Assembly: GCA_012845835.1 (NCBI GenBank)
Contig: JABAKD010000013.1
Coordinates: 1,788,415-1,852,414, forward strand
DNA: 64,000 nt
Reading direction: 5' to 3'
From: Undaria pinnatifida
Lineage: Eukaryota; Sar; Phaeophyceae; Laminariales; Alariaceae
Shown here one piece after another: positions 59,301 to 64,000 of the stretch. How positions within the stretch are numbered: position 1 is the first letter of the stretch; each line of letters starts with the position of its first letter. Position numbers and translations under genes: made by a program. Below the pieces are notes generated by a model. That model searched no databases and was not told the DNA's origin. It saw only the letters and a list, made by a program, of their open reading frames with translations.

Positions 59301-60276
59301 GTATTTGACGCTTATGGGGATCATTCTGCTGAATCTTCTTATCGCGGTGCTCAGCGAGGCGTATGTCGATGTGAAAGAAAACATCGATAAGGAAGCGAAG
59401 GTGTCTAGAACGTTGGTGATTCAGCACTACCTCCAAACGGTAGAGGAGGACATGCTGCCCTCTCCGCTCAACCTGGTGCAGTACGTGATATCCGTGCTGG
59501 CGATGGTCGTGGGGTTCTGTCTCGGGAGAAAGGGGTACTTCAGAAAAGCGGAGTATTTCTCGGGGTTGGTCTTGTTTTGGTTCGTCTCGGGCGTTGTCGC
59601 GGTGTCCGCAGGGTCCGTGTTGTGGGCCGTCTCCTGGCCTAAAGCCGTGGTCGTTTTTTTCCGGAGCCGAGCAGCGGTTAAGGTTTCTAAAACCCCGGTA
59701 AGTTCGCAACTCGCCGTTCTCCTTTGTGGCGTCGCAATGCCCCTGTACCTCGTGTACAAGTGGCTCTGGGCGTCAACGGGGGGCGCCCTGTGGCGACGGT
59801 TAGCCGTGTCGTGGTCGCTCACTGGGGGCGAGTACAGTGAAATTGGCAGTACATACCAGTACGATGATGGTATAGTCGGGAAGGCGCTGAAGCTGGGACA
59901 GGGGGCAGCGGATAGAGCGAACGCGCTTAGTGTGCAACAGCTGCGCGAGTATCTGGACAACCCCATGAACGACCCGGTGGTACAGCGAGATGAGGAGACC
60001 CGCGAGACCACCGTCGAGCACATGAAGCTATTGAGAGACCACGTTGATAACATGGTGGGGGATAGGATCAGCGGGCTTGACTCCGCCACGGCAGTCAGAT
60101 TTAGGAGCTTGCAGGCCGGACTAGAACGCGATGTTAGAGCGATCGTGGACGATCGCCTCTCTGGGCTTTCGGAGAAGGTCGCTCAGGTGGATGAAAAGAT
60201 GTCCGCGATACTGCGCGGAATGAAGGGCAAACAATACCCGGGGACTCTCATTCCAAAGGGCGCAGGGCGTAGATAG
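41276..60276 (+). CDS. Ankyrin-repeat TRP/polycystin-like cation channel (12-exon model)
   Basis: Likely six-helix cation channel of the ion_trans/TRP type with N-terminal ankyrin repeats, acting in a membrane; the stimulus is unknown. Model: 41276-41393, 42798-43078, 44515-44649, 48137-48271, 48969-49097, 50432-50842, 51011-51043 (optional), 51884-52157, 52271-52893, 54326-54491, 56444-56514, 58996-60276. All junctions are GT-AG and reading phases match throughout. Ankyrin repeats lie in exons 2-5; a linker (NPFEIAVKTEC) in exon 8; S1 in exon 9; S2-S3 in exon 10; S4 across 10-11; S5, pore (LLRAMLGETELFDEF) and S6 (LLNLLIAVLSEAY) in exon 12; then a helical cytosolic tail. Roughly 1,160 residues. 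Weak points: the exon 8/9 boundary, optional exon 7, and a possible small exon between 56514 and 58996. Introns hold decayed copies of its own exons. Confidence 0.75.
41830..42720 (+). repeat. Intron 1 minisatellite, ~110-135 bp units with GGTACCCGGGTACC-like palindromes
   Basis: Seven to eight units, each with CACACCCTG(TGTTT), TACTCTGGGG, ACCCGGGTACCTACCCGGGT, ATGACC..AACAA and CCCCAAGCATGTACC. Fills most of intron 1. Confidence 0.85.
42798..43078 (+). CDS. Channel exon 2 (first ankyrin repeats)
   Basis: 3' site CGCTGAAAG, 5' site ACG before GTGAGT. Reads TPLLGAIESGDPQSVWRLLS and later PIFHAAHSGNVDIFLAVHRA, two helix-turn-helix ankyrin units (TPLxxAIExGD, HAAxxGNxDIF). Ends in phase 0. Confidence 0.75.
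43328..44095 (-). repeat. Dispersed repeat R1, copy 2 (reverse), intron 2
   Basis: The reverse complement matches 46510-47165 and 38560-38870, including CACTTCCACGC..CTGGAT at one end and AGCTGGAGTGTATTTT at the other. G-rich inserts (43670-43710, 43835-43915) expand it. Lies upstream of exon 3, with an opposite-facing copy downstream. Confidence 0.8.
44235..44410 (+). repeat. CCCGACTCGA short tandem repeat
   Basis: Runs of CGACTCGACC/CGACCCAACC with inverted partners (CGGGTCGCGTCGGGGTCGGG at 44249-44268). Just upstream of exon 3. Confidence 0.7.
44515..44649 (+). CDS. Channel exon 3 (ankyrin repeat)
   Basis: Exactly 45 codons, phase 0 to 0, between CATGGACAG and GTATTT. Reads TRDVGGHHILATALSAGAVQ then VVGALGDLFDDYNVDTAK, one ankyrin unit. 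The same length as exon 4, consistent with one repeat per exon. Confidence 0.7.
44810..45960 (+). pseudogene. Four decayed partial copies of channel exon 3 with intron flank
   Basis: Copies near 44826, 45034, 45457 and 45862 repeat GTGGGCGCTCTCGGCGATCT and GGCTACAACGTGGCCACTGC in worn form. Each is followed by a GCCGTCGAGCGC-like block that also follows the true exon 3 (about 44695-44735). None keeps both a frame and a GT donor. Confidence 0.7.
46270..46459 (+). mobile_element. Small MITE, CAGCAG/CTGCTG ends with TA target duplication, intron 3
   Basis: Left end CAGCAGCAGTGATCCCTGTA, right end reversed CAGCAGAGGTTCCTCTATAT, flanked by TA on both sides (46268-46269, 46460-46461). Interior has CACCGGCACTATAACGGCAA. 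A second copy is at 62610-62794. Ends and TA target resemble Tc1/mariner or pogo derivatives. Confidence 0.7.
46510..47165 (+). repeat. Dispersed repeat R1, copy 3 (direct), intron 3
   Basis: Long match to copy 1 and, inverted, to copy 2. C-rich run at 46690-46730. Confidence 0.8.
47166..47679. other. Intron 3 remainder
   Basis: AT-rich then mixed sequence; no exon recognised. Confidence 0.5.
47680..47825 (+). pseudogene. Dead duplicate of channel exon 4
   Basis: After CCCTTTTCAG it reads AGGCAGATGGTG...TCGCTGCTTC..CCAACGGCGGAC, aligned with exon 4 but with one extra base before GCTGCTTC. The ankyrin frame (AASDQRRTSLITAAPGE) is therefore out of phase with the splice site. The upstream pyrimidine-rich intron is also similar to that before exon 4. 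Confidence 0.75.
48137..48271 (+). CDS. Channel exon 4 (ankyrin repeat)
   Basis: 45 codons, phase 0 to 0, between ACATTCTCAG and GTGAGA. Reads LLAASEQRRTALMIAAESGR then RETVDALVDIVGEGW, a clear ankyrin unit (RTALMIAAESGR). Confidence 0.8.
48272..48968. other. Intron 4
   Basis: No exon or repeat family recognised; a C run at 48437-48450. Confidence 0.5.
48969..49097 (+). CDS. Channel exon 5 (ankyrin repeat)
   Basis: 43 codons, phase 0 to 0, between TTTTGTCCAG and GTGGGG. Reads EVAMVTAKDSRGWTALTYAV then ASGSPAAMEAIVALVKR, matching the ankyrin pattern DxxGWTALxxAVxxGxxxxMExIxxL. The donor is weak; a GTACGG 29 bases on is an alternative. Confidence 0.8.
49720..49880 (+). repeat. Dispersed repeat shared with 8005-8225 (opposite strand), intron 5
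   Basis: Contains TTCCAG then CTTCTTCTGGACAAGCCCGT, GGTCATCACAGGTGCC, a C run, and CTGCTCGTCGATTTTTCTTC. Also carries a possible AG/GT mini-exon (LLLDKPVVIT), not used in the model. Confidence 0.7.
50432..50842 (+). CDS. Channel exon 6 (pre-channel linker / last ankyrin-like region)
   Basis: 137 codons, phase 0 to 0, between TTTGGTACCAG and GTGAGT. Mostly helical: LDDALPLAVSEVLAATSTDP, DVLACLLSHGVWPT, AICSAVNPLLVGMILSLTLA, then a charged helix VVARLQKEVEDLVLEVFERL. Ends GGIEHTGMD. Ankyrin-like spacing in the first half is weak. Confidence 0.75.
50889..50975 (+). repeat. 16-bp minisatellite in intron 6
   Basis: Five near-perfect copies of TGATGTTGTACGTTGG directly after exon 6. Confidence 0.9.
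51011..51043 (+). CDS. Possible 33-nt micro-exon 7 of the channel gene
   Basis: 11 codons (DVLEHSGVDID), phase 0 to 0, between GTCCCAAGAG and GTGAGTC. Resembles the end of exon 6 (GGIEHTGMD plus GTGAGT), so it is either a duplicated, still spliceable micro-exon or a dead echo. Confidence 0.35.
51140..51860 (+). repeat. GTACCGTCAAAAA minisatellite before exon 8
   Basis: Two blocks (51180-51365 and 51600-51850) share a ~70-bp phrase including ATACCGCCAAA.TCGGTACC, GAGAATCCG.TTCCCGTTT and AAAAGTACCGTATTTTTC. A T run lies between them at 51471-51512. Confidence 0.85.
51884..52157 (+). CDS. Channel exon 8 (post-ankyrin linker; end uncertain)
   Basis: After CCCAGAAGGCAG it reads GTNPFEIAVKTECATFFAPT then AVAHGLTT, like the ExxAFxxxxxV segment that joins ankyrin repeats to the first helix in TRP-type channels. 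The frame stays open to about 52186. Ending at 52157 before GTACCA leaves phase 1, which fits exon 9 at 52271. An earlier phase-0 donor with exon 9 starting at 52333 also fits. Confidence 0.5.
52271..52893 (+). CDS. Channel exon 9 (pre-S1 and S1, start of S2)
   Basis: Opens after TTTCGTAG (alternative start 52333 after GGCCCCAG). Reads KLGPLAIALQDRHQLELFCT, VLDFMFRKFTCGFPSLD, a Ser/Asp-rich linker, then hydrophobic RMGMYLIVYLAMIALFGTHV (S1) and EVIFFIYVL (start of S2). Ends CTG before GTGAGT, phase 0. Confidence 0.75.
53274..53323 (+). repeat. AT dinucleotide run, intron 9
   Basis: (AT)n at about 53299-53323 after an A run. Confidence 0.8.
53512..53796 (+). mobile_element. MITE-like element, CAG/CTG ends, intron 9
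   Basis: Left CAGTGGAGGGCACCCGATAT, right reversed CAGCGGGGGGCTACCCACAG. Interior has a tandem ~120-bp repeat (GCCGGTGCCCTGAATAGTGC and GCTGGTGCCCTGGATAGTGC). Related in wording to 46270-46459. Confidence 0.5.
53880..54085 (+). mobile_element. MITE-like element, GACGC family, copy 5 (partial), intron 9
   Basis: Has CTGACAGTGCAATCCGATGG (also in copy 2), CCTAGGCATGCAAAA, GATTTTGGTTAAGGAG, CCGTCATTCAGAAA and an AGCACCTCTGTCG right end. Confidence 0.6.
54326..54491 (+). CDS. Channel exon 10 (S2 end, S3, start of S4)
   Basis: After CGCCCTCTAG it reads AVLIELMAVYDDHAEYMKDH then WNVLDVLAFVFCGAAFVVRV. The DHWNVLDVL motif is a hallmark of S3 in TRP and polycystin channels (xxWNxxDxx). Ends GCCGCCG before GTGCGT, phase 1, joining GC of exon 11. 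Confidence 0.8.
54492..55529. other. Intron 10, left part
   Basis: No exon recognised. 55120-55210 holds two ~60-bp direct repeats (GGCGTTG..CT..GCC.AGAGCCG). Confidence 0.5.
55530..56094 (+). mobile_element. MITE-like element, GACGC family, copy 6 (most complete), intron 10
   Basis: Left GACGCGTGTTAAGATAGAGG, right reversed GACGCGTGCTGCGGCGACAG. Carries the nested retroposon 55651-55850 and a seven-fold ACATAACATTTC repeat (55967-56052). Confidence 0.8.
55651..55850 (-). mobile_element. 5'-truncated retroposon (SINE/LINE end) nested in the MITE
   Basis: The reverse complement matches 40645-40840 at ~95% by eye. It starts at a T run (poly-A tail on the minus strand, 55651-55662) and is flanked by an exact 11-bp target duplication, CCTGCTTTATC at 55640-55650 and 55851-55861. 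Confidence 0.85.
56444..56514 (+). CDS. Channel exon 11 (S4 and S4-S5 linker)
   Basis: After CCGTTTTGCAG it reads APLLLFRILFFAQFLPAQGP then MIE, ending GAG before GTGAAC (phase 0). The pattern (hydrophobic with one Arg, then a GPM turn) matches S4 and the linker of TRP-like channels. The first two bases complete the codon from exon 10. Confidence 0.7.
56560..57010 (+). repeat. Tandem ~140-bp repeat, intron 11
   Basis: Four worn copies with CCGGCC..(A)TT..CCGTTGACG, GTGGTTGA.GTGCAT.A.CATGCTG and GGTTG.CC..T..GGG. Confidence 0.7.
57011..58365. other. Intron 11, middle
   Basis: Contains an ATC/CATCC microsatellite (57350-57386) and CCGCACTATAGAGGT twice (57518 and 57591). A missing small exon between S4 and S5 could lie here, but none was recognised. 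Confidence 0.45.
58366..58990 (+). repeat. Array of decoy 3' splice sites with the start of exon 12, intron 11
   Basis: Units of ~105-110 bp, four decayed plus the real one, each with CATACGTCTCGCA, CACTTCTCTTTCCGCCTG (pyrimidine tract), CTCTCCAGATT and the exon start CTTGGCGGGGGAGCTAGTCC. Units begin near 58368, 58476, 58582, 58689 and 58913. Confidence 0.85.
58996..60276 (+). CDS. Channel exon 12 (S5, pore, S6, C-terminal tail, stop)
   Basis: 427 codons including TAG at 60274. S5 TIMMVVVVGFAMSFFSLFRH; pore helix and filter region YSETLISLLRAMLGETELFD; Cys-rich extracellular loop (ECCDDSVYP, CEDFLMECCHD); S6 VSYLTLMGIILLNLLIAVLS; then two to three further hydrophobic segments (59485-59520, 59556-59640, 59706-59770) and a charged helical tail. 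Start at 58996 (after GGCGAG) keeps phase with exon 11; the stronger-looking TTTAG at 58982 would not. Confidence 0.8.
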   Translation, partial: LARFGTIMMVVVVGFAMSFFSLFRHSCTVGAFRTYSETLISLLRAMLGETELFDEFSVIRECCDDSVYPSDEVHCEDFLMECCHDIESEHFNGVVGKMVLVSYLTLMGIILLNLLIAVLSEAYVDVKENIDKEAKVSRTLVIQHYLQTVEEDMLPSPLNLVQYVISVLAMVVGFCLGRKGYFRKAEYFSGLVLFWFVSGVVAVSAGSVLWAVSWPKAVVVFFRSRAAVKVSKTPVSSQLAVLLCGVAMPLYLVYKWLWASTGGALWRRLAVSWSLTGGEYSEIGSTYQYDDGIVGKALKLGQGAADRANALSVQQLREYLDNPMNDPVVQRDEETRETTVEHMKLLRDHVDNMVGDRISGLDSATAVRFRSLQAGLERDVRAIVDDRLSGLSEKVAQVDEKMSAILRGMKGKQYPGTLIPKGAGRR

Positions 60277-60599
60277 AATATTGCCACAGGTAGGAAAGGT
60301 GCTATTTCAATAAGATGCCGTTTTTTTTTGTTTCACGTCAAAGTCTGTGTTGGCCTTCATGTACTAATTTTAGTGTAACGGCGGTCAGTCCAGTGGTCCA
60401 GCCGTGGTCTTTTTTTCGCGCGCGTCAAGGCTTCTGCTATGTAGCCTGGATGTGCTAGTTTTAGTGTAGGAGGGCGGTCAGTCAGGCGGTCTAACCGCGG
60501 CCTCCTATTTATAGCATGCTTGACGGGTCGCGCGCGCTAACTTGCTGGTTGTAGTGCAGGGGAGCGTTCAGTCATGGGTTCAAACCGCCCTCTTGTGAC

Positions 60600-60870
60600 T
60601 TTTCTACCGTATGACACCCTGACATTCCCTCGGATGAATTACCAAGGGTGCGGTCTGGCGTTTTTTTTTTTTCGGGGCTTTTTTTGCAAAGGCTCGGGGT
60701 CACTCGCGCGAGTGACCCCCTGTTCCTTTGCGATCACTTGAGCTTTGGTGCCGTTCTAATTTTGATGCCTGATCTTGCTGAAGCCGCAATGGGAATGGTA
60801 AGCTACGCTGCGCGAAAGAAATCTCGTGCACTACGTTTTTGGTAGGTTAAGGGTCAGTCGTGCGAGTGCT
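60600..60870 (-). repeat. Palindrome-bearing dispersed repeat, copy D (reverse)
   Basis: Perfect 24-base palindrome at 60696-60719, identical to 484-507. The reverse complement of the right flank gives GCAGCGTAGCTTACCATTCC and GATCGCAAAGGAACAG. Confidence 0.8.
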
Positions 60871-61218
60871 GAAAACCCGATAGTGGGATATTGTAGAATT
60901 GGGGATATATGGTAGCATCATCATAACATCCCCCCTGGTCGAATTTGGAAGGCGTTTTCCCGACAAGGGGGCGAGTGCAAACGCCGAGCGATGCGCTCAT
61001 AGAAATATGTCGACGAGATGTTTCCACGCCTCGGGCTAATGACCGATCCCTGCAGGTACTTGATGGCCTAGGTCTTCCTGGAAAGATCTCTGTCGTCTGG
61101 CTCATGTTACCGGCTGGGAGCCGTACGATCTGTATGATCTGGTACACGTTTCCTGGGTTGGGTCTGTAGTCGATAGATGCAGACCCAGCATAACGCCTCT
61201 TGTCGGCAGATACGGGAT

Positions 61219-61525
61219 GTACTGTCAGATTATCTAGATCATGATCTGTCCGTACTGTCAAAAGGATCCAGATCATGATCTGCCCGAGTTGTCGAAGGAT
61301 CTAGATCATGATCTGTCCGTACCGTCGGATGATCTAGATCCTGATCTGCCCGTGCTGTCAGATGATGTAGATCGTGGTCTGTCCGTACTGTCAGATGATC
61401 CAGGTCATGATCTGCCCGTACTGGCAAATGATCTAGATCACAATCTGTCCGTACTGTTGGATTATCTAGGTCATGATCTGCCCGTACTATCGGATGATGT
61501 AGATGATGTTCTGTCCGAGTTGTGG
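61219..61525 (+). repeat. 33-bp satellite, open on both strands (11-residue repeat)
   Basis: About nine copies of GATGATCTAGATCATGATCT plus GTCCGTACTGTC. Eight successive copies keep exactly 33 bp. The plus frame repeats DDLDHDLPVLS; the minus frame repeats a Asp/His/Thr-rich 11-mer. No start, splice or domain context. Confidence 0.85.
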
Positions 61526-62609
61526 ATGTTTCCAAAGACGCGGTTTTCGTTGTGTATCCCCCCCATGCATAGGAGAAACTCGGCTCTGAAGTTCGTTTCT
61601 TGGGGGGGTGTTACTTTGGGTGTTATGCGGTATATCCGGCACGTGGTGCCGGTTTTAGTTTAAGGGTGCGGTCAGGTCAGTCAAGAAGTCTCCCGCCTAG
61701 CATGTTTCTCAAGTCTTTGGGCACGTAAATGCCTCTGGCGGCTAGTAAACTGGTTTTGAGTCTAGGATGGCGGTCGGTCAAGAGGTCAACCCGCCGTCTC
61801 CGATGAATGGCGTCTCGTTGGCAGGCGATGTGCGAACCTAGTGGGGGGGCGGTCAATCAAGGGGTCCAACCGCCCACTCTCGTCCTTGCCATGCCGGTAT
61901 TGACGTAGGGAGTGGTCAGTCAAGAGGCCGCGCGGGCGTGACAGGCCGTATGCTAACCTGCTGCTGTTGGTGCTTGGATGTGGTCGGTTTAGAGGTCAAG
62001 CCGCCCGCTGTTGGCCTTCATATACCTGCTTTAGTGTAGGATGGCGGAACCGCGGTCATCCAGCATATTGGACTGGCCTTTGAACGTGCCAAGGCCTCAG
62101 CTGGGCTGAATACACTGGTTTTAGTCTAGGACCAAGGGCGGTCAAGGGGTCAAACCGCGGTCTACTGGCGTCTTTGACGGGCAATGTGCTAGTATACTGA
62201 TTTTGGAGTGTAGGGCGGTCAGTCAAGGGGTCAAACCGCCCTCTTTTGGCGTTGCTATGCTGGTATTTGCGTGGGGAACGGTCGCTTAAGAGGTCGCGCT
62301 GCGGTCTCTTAGCGTCGTGGTCGTACTAGCTTTGGTGGTGGGGGAGAGGTCAGTCTAGAGGGCAGGCCGCCCTCTGTTGGCCTTTGGCACGCAGGGCAAA
62401 CCGCGGTCACATAGCGTATTTGACTGCCCTTTGGGCGTGTCAAGGCCTCCGCCGGGCTTAAATGTACTGGTATTAGTGTAGGAGGAAGGTCGGTCAAGGA
62501 ATCAAACCGCGGTCACACCTCTTATGGCATGTTTGACGGACCGCATGCTATTAATAGTGTACTGCTTGTGGTGTAGGGGGGCCATCAGTCAGGCGATCAA
62601 ACTGGCCTA

Positions 62610-62794
62610 CTTTGGCTCTACAACACACCCTCTATCGGGCCGGTATGTGCCAGCCGGAAACACCGGCACTATAGCGGCAACCGGCACTACTCCGCGTACT
62701 GACAGTACTGGTTTTCCATCTGCGCCAAGCAAATTCACAGACACTAGCGGGCAATTGGCAATACTCAATCGGCACTATAGAGGGACCTCTGCTG
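62610..62794 (+). mobile_element. Small MITE, CAGCAG-type ends, copy 2
   Basis: Shares AACACCGGCACTATAGCGGC, AACCGGCACTACTCCGC and GGCACTATAGAGGGACCTCT with 46270-46459. Left end worn; no TA on the right (GAT). Confidence 0.65.
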
Positions 62795-63170
62795 GATCGA
62801 GTTTCGTGCAGGGGGTGAGCTGTCATTACGTCAAACCACCCTCTTTGTATGGCATTATTTTATTGATTCCAGTGTGGGGGCGGTTGGTCAAGTGTCAAGC
62901 CCTGGTCTCCTTTTGTAGCATGTACCGATTTTAGTATGGGGAGCGGTCAATCAAGCGATCAAGCTGTGGTCTCCTCGCGTCGCTGACAGGCCGCAAGCGA
63001 ATGTACTGGTTTTAGTGCCAGGGGGGCGGTCGGTCACGGGGTCAAGCCGCTGTATCCTGTCGTATTTGACAGATATTTTGACGGGTCAAATTTCAATATA
63101 CTAGTTTTAGTGTCGAAGCGTGGTCATTCATGGGGTTAACCCGCGGTCCTCTAGCACATTTGTGCAGGCC

Positions 63171-64000
63171 GTGAGCCCCAGGAACAGTGAGAGATTGAGT
63201 GTATTTCTGCTTCGTTCACCACCAGGGTAAATCTCGACTTCAAATTTTTGTTTCTGCGTAAGCTTGGCGTTGTGTTGGTGCAGAGACGTACGCAACGAGT
63301 CTTACCGATGGGTGAGTCTGCCCTTTTTAAAAAGGGCACCGAAAGTTTTGGCGGCTCTTACTTTGAAAATTGTGTCTGACTTTTTCTTTTTTTTGTCAAG
63401 TTCTGGGAGGGCTAAGGCGGCGCAAAAAAGCTGTCTTTGCGAAAGAACTGCTGTGCCATAGACGTTCCTTTTTGCATTTGTACACTCTCGTGTTTATACG
63501 AAGTACCTCTGGATAGTTCCCTTCGTAGATCTGTCGGCGTGCCATATTCTTCCTTTTCGTATCCCATGTATCAGGTACTATTCTTCCGTTTCCCATTCAT
63601 GTGCTGTTGTACTGGTGTTGATGTATTTGATGTATTTACAGGGAGGCGTGCTGTGGTCGGCGTAGCATTTTTTCGGGCGATTGTCTGCTGCATGATGGGC
63701 TTCTCAACTGAGGAACCACCGCATTTCTTTGGAGAGTCGATCGTGCTTCCAAATTTAACAGCTGTACGTGCAACTCTCGCCCCAGGGATTGCCCGTCGCA
63801 GTGTGTGGTCAAAGTCGAGTTTTGAGCAGGGTATGGGGGCCCTCAACTTCGGATAGTTGGAAAAGGAGGAGGTGCACCCTGTACACCGTGGCATGTATCA
63901 ATAGACGCGTGCTTCGTACGTTCGTGGATATTATTAAGGCATCAAGGTATACCACTTTTCGGCTATTTGTTTTTCCCGAATGACGACGCCTCTACAACCC
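63171..64000. other. Right edge: possible exon, strand undecided
   Basis: 63643-63856 is open on both strands. Plus: after GTATTTACAG it reads AVVGVAFFRAIVCCMMGFST and then ARRSVWSKSSFEQGMG. Minus: KLDFDHTLRRAIPGARVART then KFGSTIDSPKKCGGSSVEKP, ending at a GTAAATAC donor. The same bases serve as acceptor one way and donor the other. No family recognised. Confidence 0.3.

Larger units (their letters stand above)
60360..63170 (+). repeat. ~80-100-bp satellite with GCGGTC/GACCGC-type arms, interrupted
   Basis: About 18 units. Each has CTGGTTTTAGTGTAGG, GGCGGTCAGTCAAGGGGTCA, AACCGC(GG)TC and GCGTCTTTGACGGGC. Interrupted at 60600-61645 by the palindrome repeat and a 33-bp satellite, and at 62610-62794 by a MITE. 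Confidence 0.85.

Overview
This is a gene-poor, repeat-dense eukaryotic window. The organism is probably a brown alga or a related stramenopile. That is an inference from long GT-AG introns, about 50% GC, TTAGGG-type interstitial repeats, and Ty1/copia, Ty3/gypsy and LINE remnants; no marker gene settles it. Only two protein genes are well supported: the last exon of a membrane transporter at the left edge (2-187, probably major facilitator superfamily), and one large channel gene on the right (41276-60276).

Layout. 188-5640 is gene-free and carries several minisatellites. 5640-9752 is a decayed Ty1/copia polyprotein on the minus strand, in order gag, protease, integrase and reverse transcriptase. 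It is cut at 9757 by a compound LTR element (9757-17138) with three LTRs; a 59-base copy of the 3' part of a histidine tRNA lies between the first two. The interior of that element is mostly non-coding, with a gypsy integrase tail and a copia RNase H fragment on the plus strand. 17139-41000 is intergenic: a palindrome-bearing repeat family, a MITE-like family with GACGC-type terminal inverted repeats, two LINE reverse-transcriptase fragments, satellites, and two weak open frames (34440-34772 plus, 39213-39795 minus).

41276-60276 encodes an ankyrin-repeat, six-transmembrane TRP/polycystin-like cation channel in about 12 exons. Splice phases agree across the resolved junctions. The introns are loaded with minisatellites, inverted repeats and MITEs, and with broken partial copies of the gene's own exons: exon 3 echoed about four times, exon 4 once, the 3' ends of exons 6 and 9, and the 3' splice site plus start of exon 12 echoed four times. 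60360-63170 is a satellite of roughly 100-bp units interrupted by other repeats. The last 0.8 kb may hold one exon of unknown strand.

Nothing here forms an operon-like system. The most unusual signals are the exon-edge echo copies in the channel gene and the tRNA-His copy inside the three-LTR element.
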